A DNA stretch of 64,000 bases, taken from assembly GCA_020634215.1 (NCBI GenBank), contig JACKCD010000029.1, positions 1 to 64,000 of the forward strand, given 5' to 3'. Below are positions 37,768 through 46,118 of the stretch, piece after piece (the stretch's first letter is position 1; each line of letters opens with the position of its first letter). Below the pieces are notes generated by a model. The model was not told the DNA's origin. It did not search any database and saw nothing but the letters and a program-made list of their open reading frames with translations. Source of the DNA: Ardenticatenaceae bacterium. GTDB taxonomy: Bacteria; Chloroflexota; Anaerolineae; Promineifilales; Promineifilaceae. The translations under genes were made by a program, and so were the position numbers.

Positions 37768-39099
37768 TTAGGATGCAGCATTAACCAGCCATAAAACCGT
37801 TTGCGGGAACAACATCACAATTACCAGCGCAATTCCCTGCAAGACCATAAATGGTAAGGCCCCCTTGTGAATATCTAGGGTCTCCACCTCTGGGGGAGCT
37901 ACGCTTTGCAGATAAAACAGCGAGAAGCCAACGGGCGGTGAAATAAACGCCATGTTGAGGTTAATCGCCATCATCACGCTAAACCAGACCAGATCAATAC
38001 CGAGCAACGTAGCGGCCGGCACAAAAATGGGCATGGCAATAAAACTGATTTCCAAAAACTCCAGGTTAATCCCCAACAGAAAAACGGCAATATTAGCCAC
38101 GATGATAAACGTCCAGCGGTCACCAGGTAACCCAGTGAGGAGTTCCGTTGCGTAACGCTGCCCACCTAACCCATCAAACACCAGAGAGAAGAACGTTGAA
38201 CAAAACAGAATCATCAGCACCAAAGCTGTAATATTGGCCGTTGAGCGGGCTGAATCTTTAAACAACTGCCAACTCAAATTCCGATTAAGTGCCGCCAAGA
38301 CGATGGCTCCGGCAGCCCCTACGGCCCCCGCCTCTGTGGGGGTGGCAATACCAAAGAAAATACTGCCCAATACCGAAAAAATGAGCAGCAGCGGTGGCAC
38401 CACGGCAACCAATGATTCTCGCGCCAGGGCTGCACCGTGTAGAGTGCGAGCCTCCGGCGGCAGTGCCGGTGCATCTTCAGGACGACGAATGGCAACATAA
38501 ACCACGTACAAGGCATATAAACCCGATAAGATTAAACCGGGAAACAGCGCACCGAGGAACAGATCACCGACGGAAATACCAACTTGGTCGCTTAGAACCA
38601 CCAACACCAGGCTGGGGGGAAGCAGCTGCGCCATCGTCCCAGAGGCGGTGATGATGCCCGTTGCCAGTTGGTGGTTGTAGCCATAGCGAATCATGACGGG
38701 GAGGGAGAGCAGCCCCATGACGATGACGGTGGCGGCCACCACACCTGTAGCAGCAGCAAGTAGCGTGCCAACTAACACCACGGCTAAGGCCAGCCCACCA
38801 CGTAGCGGCCCCATGAGCAAACCGATGGTGGTCAACAGCCGTTCAGCCAACCCCGATTTTTCAAAGACAGCCCCCATGAATACGAAAAAGGGGATAGCGA
38901 GCAGGGTAAAGTCTGACATGGAGCCAAACCAGCGGTTGGGCAGGAGCTTGAGCAGGTTGATGTCGAAGGCACCGAGGGCGAGGCCAATTCCTCCAAAGAC
39001 AATGGCGGTTCCGGCGAAGGAAAAGGCAACCGGATAGCCGCTGAGGATGAGGAACAAAAATAGCACAAACATGACGATGGCTATCCATTCAAATCCCAT
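37768..39099 (-). CDS. dctM: TRAP transporter large permease (DctM)
   Basis: 443 residues from ATG 39099 (AGGAG upstream). About 12-13 hydrophobic helices, the DctM family layout of the Na+-coupled TRAP membrane domain. Conserved family stretches include F-L-I-L-S-G-Y-P-V-A-F near residue 14, G-S-M-S-D-F-T-L-L-A-I-P-F-F-V-F-M-G and A-T-G-V-V-A-A-T-V. It works with the small permease (39251-39841) and the lipoprotein at 36545. The three genes are close, but dctQM and the binding-protein gene are convergent rather than in one operon. Confidence 0.93.
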   Translation of the reverse strand: MGFEWIAIVMFVLFLFLILSGYPVAFSFAGTAIVFGGIGLALGAFDINLLKLLPNRWFGSMSDFTLLAIPFFVFMGAVFEKSGLAERLLTTIGLLMGPLRGGLALAVVLVGTLLAAATGVVAATVIVMGLLSLPVMIRYGYNHQLATGIITASGTMAQLLPPSLVLVVLSDQVGISVGDLFLGALFPGLILSGLYALYVVYVAIRRPEDAPALPPEARTLHGAALARESLVAVVPPLLLIFSVLGSIFFGIATPTEAGAVGAAGAIVLAALNRNLSWQLFKDSARSTANITALVLMILFCSTFFSLVFDGLGGQRYATELLTGLPGDRWTFIIVANIAVFLLGINLEFLEISFIAMPIFVPAATLLGIDLVWFSVMMAINLNMAFISPPVGFSLFYLQSVAPPEVETLDIHKGALPFMVLQGIALVIVMLFPQTVLWLVNAAS

Positions 39100-39120
39100 A
39101 ATAACTTTCTCCTCTAGAAA

Positions 39121-39154
39121 TGGGACACGGACGAACACGGTCAAACACGGATGA
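39121..39154. repeat. Period-10 direct repeat ACACGG between dctM and dctQ
   Basis: Three CACGGxxxAA-type units in tandem without an obvious complementary arm. This lies in the 151-bp gap 39100-39250, which otherwise holds nothing recognisable. It may be a half copy of the intergenic repeat class. Confidence 0.55.
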
Positions 39155-39250
39155 CTCTGTGAAATCTACAGAATCCTAGATTATCTTTCATCATCGTGTG
39201 CAACTGCTCATGGTGTCTCTTGTGTGTTGATTAAGCGGGGTTTCGATCAG

Positions 39251-39841
39251 TTACTCGATGCGTATCGGCGCGTCTTGCTTGGCAACTTCTACCAGTGTTT
39301 CCTTGTCTTGAAGAATGGCAACCAGCTTGATGACTTCGGAAAACGCCTGGAGCAGTAATGTGACAAAAGCAACGAGAATCATGCTTTTGATGGGGGCACG
39401 AGGCCAGCCATCGGGGTCGGGTGACATCTCCCATTGTCCCCAGGTCCCATCGTTGAGCAGCCCCCAGGAACGCAAAACGGGGCTATAGGTAACCCAAAGG
39501 CCAATGATGCAGAAAGGGATGAGGGCAATGAAGTGGCCGACCAGATCAATGGTTGCCTGGAGCTTTTTAGATTGGTTGGCAAACCAGAAATCTACGCGAA
39601 CGTTTATGCTGTTTTTGAGGATGTAGGCGAAGCCGAAAAAGAAGATAAGCGAGTAGAGGTACCACTGGGTTTCGATGAAGCGGTTGGAGGTGAGTTGGGT
39701 ACCGGTAAAACGGCCGAGGTAACGTAAAACAACGTTAAGAAAGCCGATGGCAACAGTTATTAAGACAACATAGACAGCAAGGCTGCCTAGCATTTCGGAA
39801 AATCGGTCAATAGCCCGGGATATTTTGGCTAAGATTTGCAT
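39251..39841 (-). CDS. dctQ: TRAP transporter small permease (DctQ)
   Basis: 196 residues, ATG 39841 with AGGAG 9 nt upstream. Four predicted transmembrane helices, E-T-Q-W-Y-L-Y-S-L-I-F-F-F-G-F-A-Y near residue 58 and N-V-R-V-D-F-W are typical of DctQ in the larger 2-oxo-acid/mannitol TRAP type. First gene of a dctQ-dctM operon with a 151-bp spacer carrying a repeat. Confidence 0.9.
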   Translation of the reverse strand: MQILAKISRAIDRFSEMLGSLAVYVVLITVAIGFLNVVLRYLGRFTGTQLTSNRFIETQWYLYSLIFFFGFAYILKNSINVRVDFWFANQSKKLQATIDLVGHFIALIPFCIIGLWVTYSPVLRSWGLLNDGTWGQWEMSPDPDGWPRAPIKSMILVAFVTLLLQAFSEVIKLVAILQDKETLVEVAKQDAPIRIE

Positions 39842-40010
39842 GGTGACGCTTCTCCTCTCAGCTTACCTGTTAATGTGGGTAATGATAACAAATTGTTAGC
39901 GAGGTGGCGAAAAGTGTGTTTATGGGAAAGAGGGGGAAAACGGCCGTTTGTTCCCCCACAAAATTGAGCGATAATTAGGCTAATCATTTTGACAGTGTGA
40001 GGACAAGATT

Positions 40011-40307
40011 TTGACAGCCTATCAGATTATGTATTGGCACGACATTCCCATTCAGGTGCGTGCCGGGGGACGACGGGATCGGGTGAGCCGGGAACTCTCG
40101 GAACGATTCCAGATTGCCATAGACAACGCCGCCATGGCCGCTGGGTTGGTTGGCTCCGATGCCTACATTGAAGGGTTTCATTGGGAACCAGGTGGGGAGA
40201 TGGAAGGGACGGCGGAAGAGGTAGTAACGGCCGTTATTGCCCAACTCGACGCTCAATACAAACCCATCAACTGGCGTGCCACCGCCGCCATGTTGAAAGG
40301 GGAATAG
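40011..40307 (+). CDS. Small 'virulence factor' domain protein (PF13769-like)
   Basis: 98 residues starting with TTG, 7 nt after GAGGA. Q-I-M-Y-W-H-D-I-P-I-Q-V-R-A near the start, then F-Q-x-A-I-D-N-A-A-M and Y-I-E-G-F-H-W-E. The family name in databases is historical and no activity is established. It lies 180 bp upstream of the methyl-transfer operon in the same direction and may belong to it; I suspect, without proof, that this association recurs in other genomes. AACGGCCGTT at 40226 encodes T-A-V. Confidence 0.75.
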   Translation: MTAYQIMYWHDIPIQVRAGGRRDRVSRELSERFQIAIDNAAMAAGLVGSDAYIEGFHWEPGGEMEGTAEEVVTAVIAQLDAQYKPINWRATAAMLKGE

Positions 40308-40448
40308 GCGTGTCGTGAGGCAACATTAACCACCATCAGGACAAACCATACCACCAAAAAAAACAAAATTTGGTTACTCAGTACATAGCGACCCATTAAA
40401 ACCATGTTAGAATCCCACCCTGTTTAGCAACAGGTTGCATGGCTTATT

Positions 40449-40472
40449 GGTTGCGCCACCTGTGGCGCAACC
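40449..40472 (+). promoter_or_regulatory. Hairpin in the leader of the methyl-transfer operon
   Basis: A perfect inverted repeat (11-bp arms, 2-nt centre) ending 16 nt before ATG 40489, with an alternative small hairpin (GCAAC...GTTGC) just upstream. There is no U-tract, so it is not a terminator; it could be an operator, an attenuator or an RNA element. The rest of 40308-40488 shows no gene and no cobalamin-riboswitch core. Confidence 0.45.
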
Positions 40473-40488
40473 ATCACAGCGATAATTC

Positions 40489-42534
40489 ATGAGCGATAAT
40501 CAGACAGCACCCCGCACCTACCAGGTCATTTTTATGCCATCCGGCCGGCGCGGGCAAATCGAAGCCGGAACCACCGTGCTGGAAGCATCCCGCCAGCTAG
40601 GGGTTCAAATTGAATCCATTTGTGGCGGCCGTATGACCTGCCAAAAATGCCGCGTCTGCGTAGAAGAAGGCAACTTCCCCAAACATGGCATCATTTCCGA
40701 CAGCCGCAACCTCTCTGCTACCAGCAATGAGGAAGCCAGCTTTCTGCAAAAACTCAAAAGCCCCGACATGCGCCTTTCCTGCCAGGCCACAATTGAGGGC
40801 GATATCCTCCTCTTTGTCCCCGAAGAAAGTCGCGGGCAAAAGCAGGTCATTCGTAAATCCGCTACTAACCGCGCCATTGATGTCCGCCCTGCCATTCGCA
40901 AAGTGTATGTGGAAGTGGATAAAGCTGAACTGGGCGAACATCGCGGCGATTGGGGTCGGTTACAAGAAGCGTTGGCTGACCAATGGGAACTAAGCAACCT
41001 GACCATTGATTTGCGCGTGCTACAAAAGCTGCAAGCCGCACTGCGCGATGGCGGCTGGGCTGTCACCATTACCTTGTGGCAAGAGCGCGAGGTGATTGAC
41101 GTAGAACCAGGGTTTGAGGACGGGATTTATGGGCTGGCCGTGGACATTGGCTCCACCACCGTGGCGAGCTATTTGTGCGACCTGCGAACCGGGGAGGTAC
41201 TGGCAACCGAATCCATGATGAACCCGCAGGTAACATATGGCGAAGATTTGATGAGCCGCGTTTCCTACGCCATGATGCACCCCCAAACGGGGCTGGAAAA
41301 GATGCACAAGGCAATTATTGACGCGCTGAATCGGCTGGCAGCATCGGCGGCGCGGGAGGCCAACATTCAGCCGCGCCAAATTCATGATGCGGTGTTTGTG
41401 GGCAACACCACCATGGCCCATATTTTGCTGGGGATTGATCCGGTTGAATTGGGTGGGGCACCGTTTGCCCTGGCAACCCGCGACGCGGTGGATGTGAAGG
41501 CGCGTGAACTGGGGCTGCGGCTCCATCCGGGTGCCTATGTCCATGTGCTGCCAGCCGAAGCGGGGCATGTGGGTGCTGACAACGTGGGTGCCTTAATTGC
41601 CGAGGAGCCATATCGCCAGAACGAAACGATTTTACTGGTGGATGTTGGCACCAACGCCGAGATCGTGTTGGGCAACAAGGCGTGGATGTACAGCGCCTCC
41701 AGCCCGACCGGGCCAGCCTTTGAAGGGGCGCAAATTACCTTTGGGATGCGGGCCGCACCGGGAGCAATTGAGCGGGTGCGGATTGACCCGGAGACCAAGA
41801 ACGGCCGTTTCCGCGTCATTGGCGAGGAGCGTTGGTCGGACGAGTGGCAAATTGGGCTAGATGTGCCATTGGAAGAGCAGCCGAAGCATTTGGCGGCCGG
41901 GATTTGCGGTTCGGGCATTATTGAGGTGGTGGCGGAGATGTTTTTGGCGGGGATTTTGCTGCCCGACGGCCGTTTTGACGACACCCTGGTGCATGACCGC
42001 ATTCAGTGGAACGGTCGGCGGGGGGAATATATTTTGGCGACGGCAGAGCAAACGACCACCGGCGAGCCAATCATCGTGACGCAAGACGATGTACGCAATA
42101 TTCAGCTTGCCAAGGCGGCACTGTATGCTGGGGCGAAGTTGTTGATGAACCGCGCCGGGATTGATGCGGTGGACAAAATTGTGCTGGCGGGGGCGTTTGG
42201 CAGCTATATTGACACCAAATATGCTATGATCTTGGGGCTGATTCCCGACTGTGACTTGGAGAAAGTGGTGGCGGTGGGGAATGCGGCCGGGGATGGGGCG
42301 CGGATTGCGCTGCTGAACCGGGAGAAGCGGCAGGAGGCGGTGGATATTTCGCGCTGGGTGACGTATGTGGAAACGGCCGTTGATCCCGACTTCCAAAATG
42401 AATTTGTAGGTGCCATTCACTTGCCCCATGCGAGTGATGCTTTTCCCCATTTAGAGGGAATTTTGCCGGAACAAACGGCCGTTGCTGCCGCCAACCGCCC
42501 AGACCGCCAGCGGCGGCGACGTGTGCGCGGTTAA
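40489..42534 (+). CDS. Ferredoxin-ASKHA reductive activator of corrinoid protein (RACo-like)
   Basis: 681 residues. N-terminal [2Fe-2S] ferredoxin domain with cysteines C45, C51, C54 and C98 (C-G-G-R-M-T-C-Q-K-C), linker, then an actin-like ATPase (DUF4445) with V-D-I-G-S-T-T near residue 220, V-D-V-G-T-N-A-E and A-G-I-C-G-S-G. RACo proteins use ATP to return Co(II)-corrinoid to Co(I) after oxidation. First gene of the operon with the corrinoid protein downstream. Four tail arginines near the C-terminus (Q-R-R-R-R-V-R-G) recall the tails of two other operon products. Three AACGGCCGTT copies (41800, 42372, 42474). Confidence 0.9.
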   Translation: MSDNQTAPRTYQVIFMPSGRRGQIEAGTTVLEASRQLGVQIESICGGRMTCQKCRVCVEEGNFPKHGIISDSRNLSATSNEEASFLQKLKSPDMRLSCQATIEGDILLFVPEESRGQKQVIRKSATNRAIDVRPAIRKVYVEVDKAELGEHRGDWGRLQEALADQWELSNLTIDLRVLQKLQAALRDGGWAVTITLWQEREVIDVEPGFEDGIYGLAVDIGSTTVASYLCDLRTGEVLATESMMNPQVTYGEDLMSRVSYAMMHPQTGLEKMHKAIIDALNRLAASAAREANIQPRQIHDAVFVGNTTMAHILLGIDPVELGGAPFALATRDAVDVKARELGLRLHPGAYVHVLPAEAGHVGADNVGALIAEEPYRQNETILLVDVGTNAEIVLGNKAWMYSASSPTGPAFEGAQITFGMRAAPGAIERVRIDPETKNGRFRVIGEERWSDEWQIGLDVPLEEQPKHLAAGICGSGIIEVVAEMFLAGILLPDGRFDDTLVHDRIQWNGRRGEYILATAEQTTTGEPIIVTQDDVRNIQLAKAALYAGAKLLMNRAGIDAVDKIVLAGAFGSYIDTKYAMILGLIPDCDLEKVVAVGNAAGDGARIALLNREKRQEAVDISRWVTYVETAVDPDFQNEFVGAIHLPHASDAFPHLEGILPEQTAVAAANRPDRQRRRRVRG

Positions 42535-42549
42535 CAAATGAAAGAAACG

Positions 42550-42638
42550 GGACGCAGATTTACCTGATACACCTGATGATCTTTTTATCAGGAAAATGTT
42601 GTTTCACAACCGCTTTGCGTACAGGGTAATCAGCGTCC
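42550..42638. repeat. Intergenic repeat, ACGCAGATTTACCTGAT family (interrupted)
   Basis: Outer ends (ACGCAGATTTACC and GGTAATCAGCGTCC) pair imperfectly; an inner hairpin CCTGAT...ATCAGG lies between. It sits inside the operon, between the RACo and corrinoid-protein genes. Confidence 0.65.
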
Positions 42639-42659
42639 TATTTACACAGGAGACAGGAA

Positions 42660-43361
42660 ATGAGCGATAACGAAGAAGAAATTGTCCTCGAAGAAATGTC
42701 AATTGAGGAAATTTTAGAGCTGATGATGGAAGATCTCTACGACGGTTACGCCGAAGAGATTGAGGCAGAGGTGCATGAACTGCTGTCCCGCGACATGACT
42801 CCCTATGACATTCTTACCAAGGGGCTGGTAGCGGGGATGGACATTGTGGGCGCAGATTTCCGCGACGGGATTTTGTTTGTGCCAGAGGTGCTGATGGCGG
42901 CCAAGGCCATGAAGGCGGGGATGGCAATTTTACGGCCGTTATTGGCCGAAACCGGTGCAGAGCAAATTGGCACTATGGTCATCGGCACTGTCAAGGGCGA
43001 CATCCACGACATCGGCAAAAACCTCGTCGGCATGATGATGGAGGGGGCTGGCTTCCAGGTCATTGACCTCGGGATCAACAACGACGTTGACAAATATTTG
43101 GGAGCCATTGACGAATATAACCCCGACATTTTGGGCATGAGTGCCCTGCTTACCACCACCATGCCCTACATGCGCGTTGTCATCAAAGCTCTCAAAGACA
43201 AAGGCATTCGCAACGACATCATCGTGTTGGTTGGTGGCGCGCCGCTCAACGAAGCGTTTGCCGAGGACATTGAAGCCGATGCCTACTGCCGCGATGCTGC
43301 CGTAGCCGTGGAGACTGCCAAGAAATTTATGCAAATCAAGCGGGCTAAGGCGAGGGCTTAA
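42660..43361 (+). CDS. Cobalamin-binding corrinoid protein (MtbC/MetH-B12 type)
   Basis: 233 residues, RBS AGGAG upstream. N-terminal helical cap, then a Rossmann B12 domain with the D-x-H-x-x-G motif: G-D-I-H-D-I-G-K, H116 being the cobalt ligand. G-M-S-A-L-L-T-T-T and V-G-G-A-P complete the domain. It is the methyl carrier between the methyl-THF methyltransferase (46119) and the homocysteine domain protein (43468). The N-terminus is unusually acidic, and the C-terminus (K-R-A-K-A-R-A) is basic but lacks the poly-Arg tail of its partners. Confidence 0.93.
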   Translation: MSDNEEEIVLEEMSIEEILELMMEDLYDGYAEEIEAEVHELLSRDMTPYDILTKGLVAGMDIVGADFRDGILFVPEVLMAAKAMKAGMAILRPLLAETGAEQIGTMVIGTVKGDIHDIGKNLVGMMMEGAGFQVIDLGINNDVDKYLGAIDEYNPDILGMSALLTTTMPYMRVVIKALKDKGIRNDIIVLVGGAPLNEAFAEDIEADAYCRDAAVAVETAKKFMQIKRAKARA

Positions 43362-43407
43362 ATCAAACCGAGTTGGTATACTATTTGGCATTCTGAGAAG
43401 AGGTTGG

Positions 43408-43436
43408 AGATTGGCGATTGGTCTAATCTCCAATCT
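43408..43436. repeat. Intergenic inverted repeat, GGAGATT family
   Basis: Arms 43408-43419 and 43425-43436 (12 bp, one mismatch) with period-7 structure, between the corrinoid-protein and homocysteine-methyltransferase genes. Confidence 0.75.
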
Positions 43437-43467
43437 CTAATCCCCAAAACGAGGTTTGATACAGACA

Positions 43468-44433
43468 ATGAATCGCTTACAACAACTTCTCGCGGAAAAC
43501 AGCTACCTGCTCCTTGATGGGGCAATGGGTACCATGCTTTTTGGCATGGGGCTGGAATCTGGTGCGCCGCCTGAAGAGTGGAACGTTAGCCACCCTGACC
43601 GCATTCAAAAGGTGCATCGCGCCTATATCGAAGCCGGGTCGCAAGTTATTTTAACCAACACCTTTGGTGGCTCTGCCTATCGGCTAAAGCTCCACAATTT
43701 GCAAGACCGCGTTTATGAACTAAACAAGGCGGCAGCGCAGATTGCGCGAGCGGCCGCTGCCGAAGCGGACCATCCCGTGCTAGTGGGTGGCTCCATTGGG
43801 CCATCAGGCGAACTGCTTATTCCCATGGGCACGATGTCGTTTGAAGACGCAACGGCCGCTTTTGCCGAGCAGGCACGCGGGTTGGCTGACGGTGGTGTAG
43901 ATGTGCTGTGGATTGAGACAATGAGCGACCTGAATGAGGTCAAAGCGGCCGTTGCCGGGGCGCGGCAAGTGTGTGACCTTCCCATCGCCGCCACGATGAG
44001 CTTTGACACCCACGGCAACACAATGATGGGGGTCACGCCACAGATGGCACTTTCGGAATTGAAAGAGCTTGGGCTGGCCGCCATTGGTGCCAATTGCGGC
44101 AATGGCCTGGCCGAAATCATCGGTGTAATTGAGGCAATGCAGGCACTGGATTCAGAAACGGTGCTGGTTGCCAAATCCAACGCCGGGATTCCCAAGTGGG
44201 TCAATGATGAACTCAGCTATGACGGCACGCCGTATGTGATGGCGGGGTATGCCACACTGGTACATCGGCTGGGAGCAAAATTGATTGGCGGCTGCTGCGG
44301 CAGTTCACCAGCCCACATCGCGGCGATGGCGGAGTCCTTGGCCTATTTTGAAAAGCTGAACAAGGCCAAAAGCAATGGGGCTGAGGAAGAAAGCGAGGAT
44401 GGACGGCGGAGTCGCCGTCGTCGTCGTGGGTAA
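43468..44433 (+). CDS. Homocysteine S-methyltransferase domain protein
   Basis: 321 residues; ATG 43468 preferred (GAGGT about 12 nt upstream), with an in-frame TTG at 43456 too close to it. The fold is the MetH N-terminal / BHMT barrel: L-L-D-G-A-M-G-T near residue 14, T-N-T-F-G-G-S, and zinc ligands in G-A-N-C-G-N-G and G-G-C-C-G-S-S. It would take methyl from the corrinoid protein to homocysteine, giving methionine. The C-terminus is an acidic stretch followed by R-R-S-R-R-R-R-R-G, a tail not part of the catalytic fold. The product could instead be a different thiol methyltransferase. Confidence 0.9.
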   Translation: MNRLQQLLAENSYLLLDGAMGTMLFGMGLESGAPPEEWNVSHPDRIQKVHRAYIEAGSQVILTNTFGGSAYRLKLHNLQDRVYELNKAAAQIARAAAAEADHPVLVGGSIGPSGELLIPMGTMSFEDATAAFAEQARGLADGGVDVLWIETMSDLNEVKAAVAGARQVCDLPIAATMSFDTHGNTMMGVTPQMALSELKELGLAAIGANCGNGLAEIIGVIEAMQALDSETVLVAKSNAGIPKWVNDELSYDGTPYVMAGYATLVHRLGAKLIGGCCGSSPAHIAAMAESLAYFEKLNKAKSNGAEEESEDGRRSRRRRRG

Positions 44434-44448
44434 ATGGTTGTTCATGCG

Positions 44449-44470
44449 GGGGTTAACGGCCGTTAACCCC
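44449..44470. repeat. 22-bp perfect palindrome around AACGGCCGTT
   Basis: GGGGTTAACGG and its complement, the longest extension of the motif seen here, in the 49-bp gap between two operon genes. A stem of this strength in the transcript could pause or stabilise the mRNA. Confidence 0.85.
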
Positions 44471-44482
44471 TGACCAAATCTT

Positions 44483-45004
44483 ATGGGGATTGGACAATGG
44501 TTGCAAAACCATCCGCGTTTGTTGGAAAAAGCATTTAGCTCCACGCTCAACATGGTGGAGTGGCTAGACCCCGTCATTTCGCGGATTGGGTATGAAAACG
44601 TAGACCGCGTGCTGCGAAAACCAGAAGAATGGACGAAAAGAGCTATTTTTGATTGCCGTATGTGTGGGCAATGTGTGCTGCATTCCACCGGCATGACCTG
44701 CCCCATGACCTGTCCGAAGAATTTACGCAATGGTCCTTGTGGTGGTGTTCGTGCCAACGGCAATTGCGAGGTCTTTGCCGACAAGCCCTGCATTTGGGTA
44801 CAGGCGTTTGAACGCTCCACCCAAATGGCACAATTTGGCGAAGAGATGATGCACATCAACCCACCGGTCAACCGCCAGCTTGAGGGCGAATCCGCTTGGC
44901 TCAACATGCTCACTGGTGTGGACAAAGAGGTGCCAAAGGCGTGGGTCGGCTTAAGCAATATCGCCATCATTCCCGACGGTACTTATCCAAAGCAGGCAAA
45001 TTAA
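44483..45004 (+). CDS. metV: MetV-like zinc/Fe-S protein (methylene-THF reductase C-terminal family)
   Basis: 173 residues with eight clustered cysteines: C58, C61, C64, C73, C77, C86, C95, C103 (C-R-M-C-G-Q-C; T-C-P-x-x-C-P; G-P-C-G-G). This is the MTHFR_C/MetV family, the cysteine-rich partner that joins MetF in acetogens and many anaerobes, and helps pass electrons to the flavin of MetF. The metF-like gene follows 53 bp downstream. The symbol is by family resemblance. Confidence 0.85.
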   Translation: MGIGQWLQNHPRLLEKAFSSTLNMVEWLDPVISRIGYENVDRVLRKPEEWTKRAIFDCRMCGQCVLHSTGMTCPMTCPKNLRNGPCGGVRANGNCEVFADKPCIWVQAFERSTQMAQFGEEMMHINPPVNRQLEGESAWLNMLTGVDKEVPKAWVGLSNIAIIPDGTYPKQAN

Positions 45005-45057
45005 TTTTTTGTGGTTGTCTGTGATATATCATTTATATATTTTGAGGGATAAAAGGG

Positions 45058-46116
45058 ATGAACCAAGAGGAGTTTAAATCACCGGGGCGGCTGGAGCGGG
45101 TGCTGCGGGCAGGGCATTTTGCGGTAACGGCCGAATTGAACCCACCTGATAGCGCTGACCCCGAAGAGGTATACAAAGCGGCGGGCATCTTAACCGATGT
45201 CTGTGACGCAATTAACGCCACTGATGGCTCTGGGGCGCATTGCCACATGTCCAGCGTTGCCATCTGCTCGCTGCTGACGCGGCTCGATTATGCCGTGGTG
45301 ATGCAGATTTCATGCCGCGACCGCAACCGCATTGCCATTCAGGGGGACATTTTAGGCGGGGCGGCAATGGGGGTAATGAACATTCTTTGCCTGACGGGGG
45401 ACGATGTGACGGCCGGCGACCAGCCACAGGCCAAGCGGGTGTTTGATTTTGACTCGACCCAACTGCTGCGGACGGCCAAAATTATGCGGGATGAAGGCAT
45501 GTTTCTCAGCGGGCGCAAGCTGACCGTGCCGCCCAAGGTGTTTTTGGGAGCGGCTGCCAACCCATTTGTGCCGCCCTATGATTGGCGACCGCTGCGGCTG
45601 GCAAAGAAGGTGGAAGCAGGAGCCGACTTTATCCAAACGCAATATTGTTTTGACATCCCCCGCCTGAAAAGCTATATGGAGCGGGTGCGGGACATGGGGC
45701 TGCATGAAAAAGTGTTTATTTTGGTCGGGGTCGGCCCGCTGCGGTCAGACCGGGCAGCAGAGTTTATGCGGTCGAATGTGCCGGGGGTGCATATTCCTGA
45801 TGCGGTGATTGACCGCTTGGCAAAAACGCCAAAGGCGCAAAAACAGGCCGAGGGCAAGAAAATTTGCGTTGAAATGATTGAGCAGGTACGCGAGATTGAG
45901 GGTGTGGCGGGTGTCCACATTATGGCGTATCGACAGGAGGAGATGGTGGCGGAGATTGTAGAGGAAGCCGGGCTGCTGCCTCGGCCGTTTAAGGTCAACA
46001 AGCCGCCGGTGGACAAGCTGGTGTTTGCCCCGCCAGCGATTGAAGCGTCATTTGAAAATTATGCGGCGAATTTGGAAATCCCAACGCCGTCGGTTTGGCA
46101 GAAGAGGAGCAAGTAA
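45058..46116 (+). CDS. metF: 5,10-Methylenetetrahydrofolate reductase (MetF)
   Basis: 352 residues. (beta/alpha)8 FAD enzyme reducing methylene-THF to methyl-THF. It starts G-H-F-A-V-T-A-E-L-N-P-P, with the catalytic glutamate of the family at the end of the first strand; L-C-L-T-G-D-D and D-F-I-Q-T-Q-Y-C-F-D follow. The partner MetV-like protein is encoded just upstream, and the methyl-THF-consuming methyltransferase starts 2 nt after its stop. It supplies the methyl group of the operon. Confidence 0.92.
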   Translation: MNQEEFKSPGRLERVLRAGHFAVTAELNPPDSADPEEVYKAAGILTDVCDAINATDGSGAHCHMSSVAICSLLTRLDYAVVMQISCRDRNRIAIQGDILGGAAMGVMNILCLTGDDVTAGDQPQAKRVFDFDSTQLLRTAKIMRDEGMFLSGRKLTVPPKVFLGAAANPFVPPYDWRPLRLAKKVEAGADFIQTQYCFDIPRLKSYMERVRDMGLHEKVFILVGVGPLRSDRAAEFMRSNVPGVHIPDAVIDRLAKTPKAQKQAEGKKICVEMIEQVREIEGVAGVHIMAYRQEEMVAEIVEEAGLLPRPFKVNKPPVDKLVFAPPAIEASFENYAANLEIPTPSVWQKRSK

Positions 46117-46118
46117 CC

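Noticed and set aside
40308..40488. Leader of the RACo gene considered as a cobalamin or SAM riboswitch
   Set aside because: No B12 box or SAM-I core is seen, only short stems.
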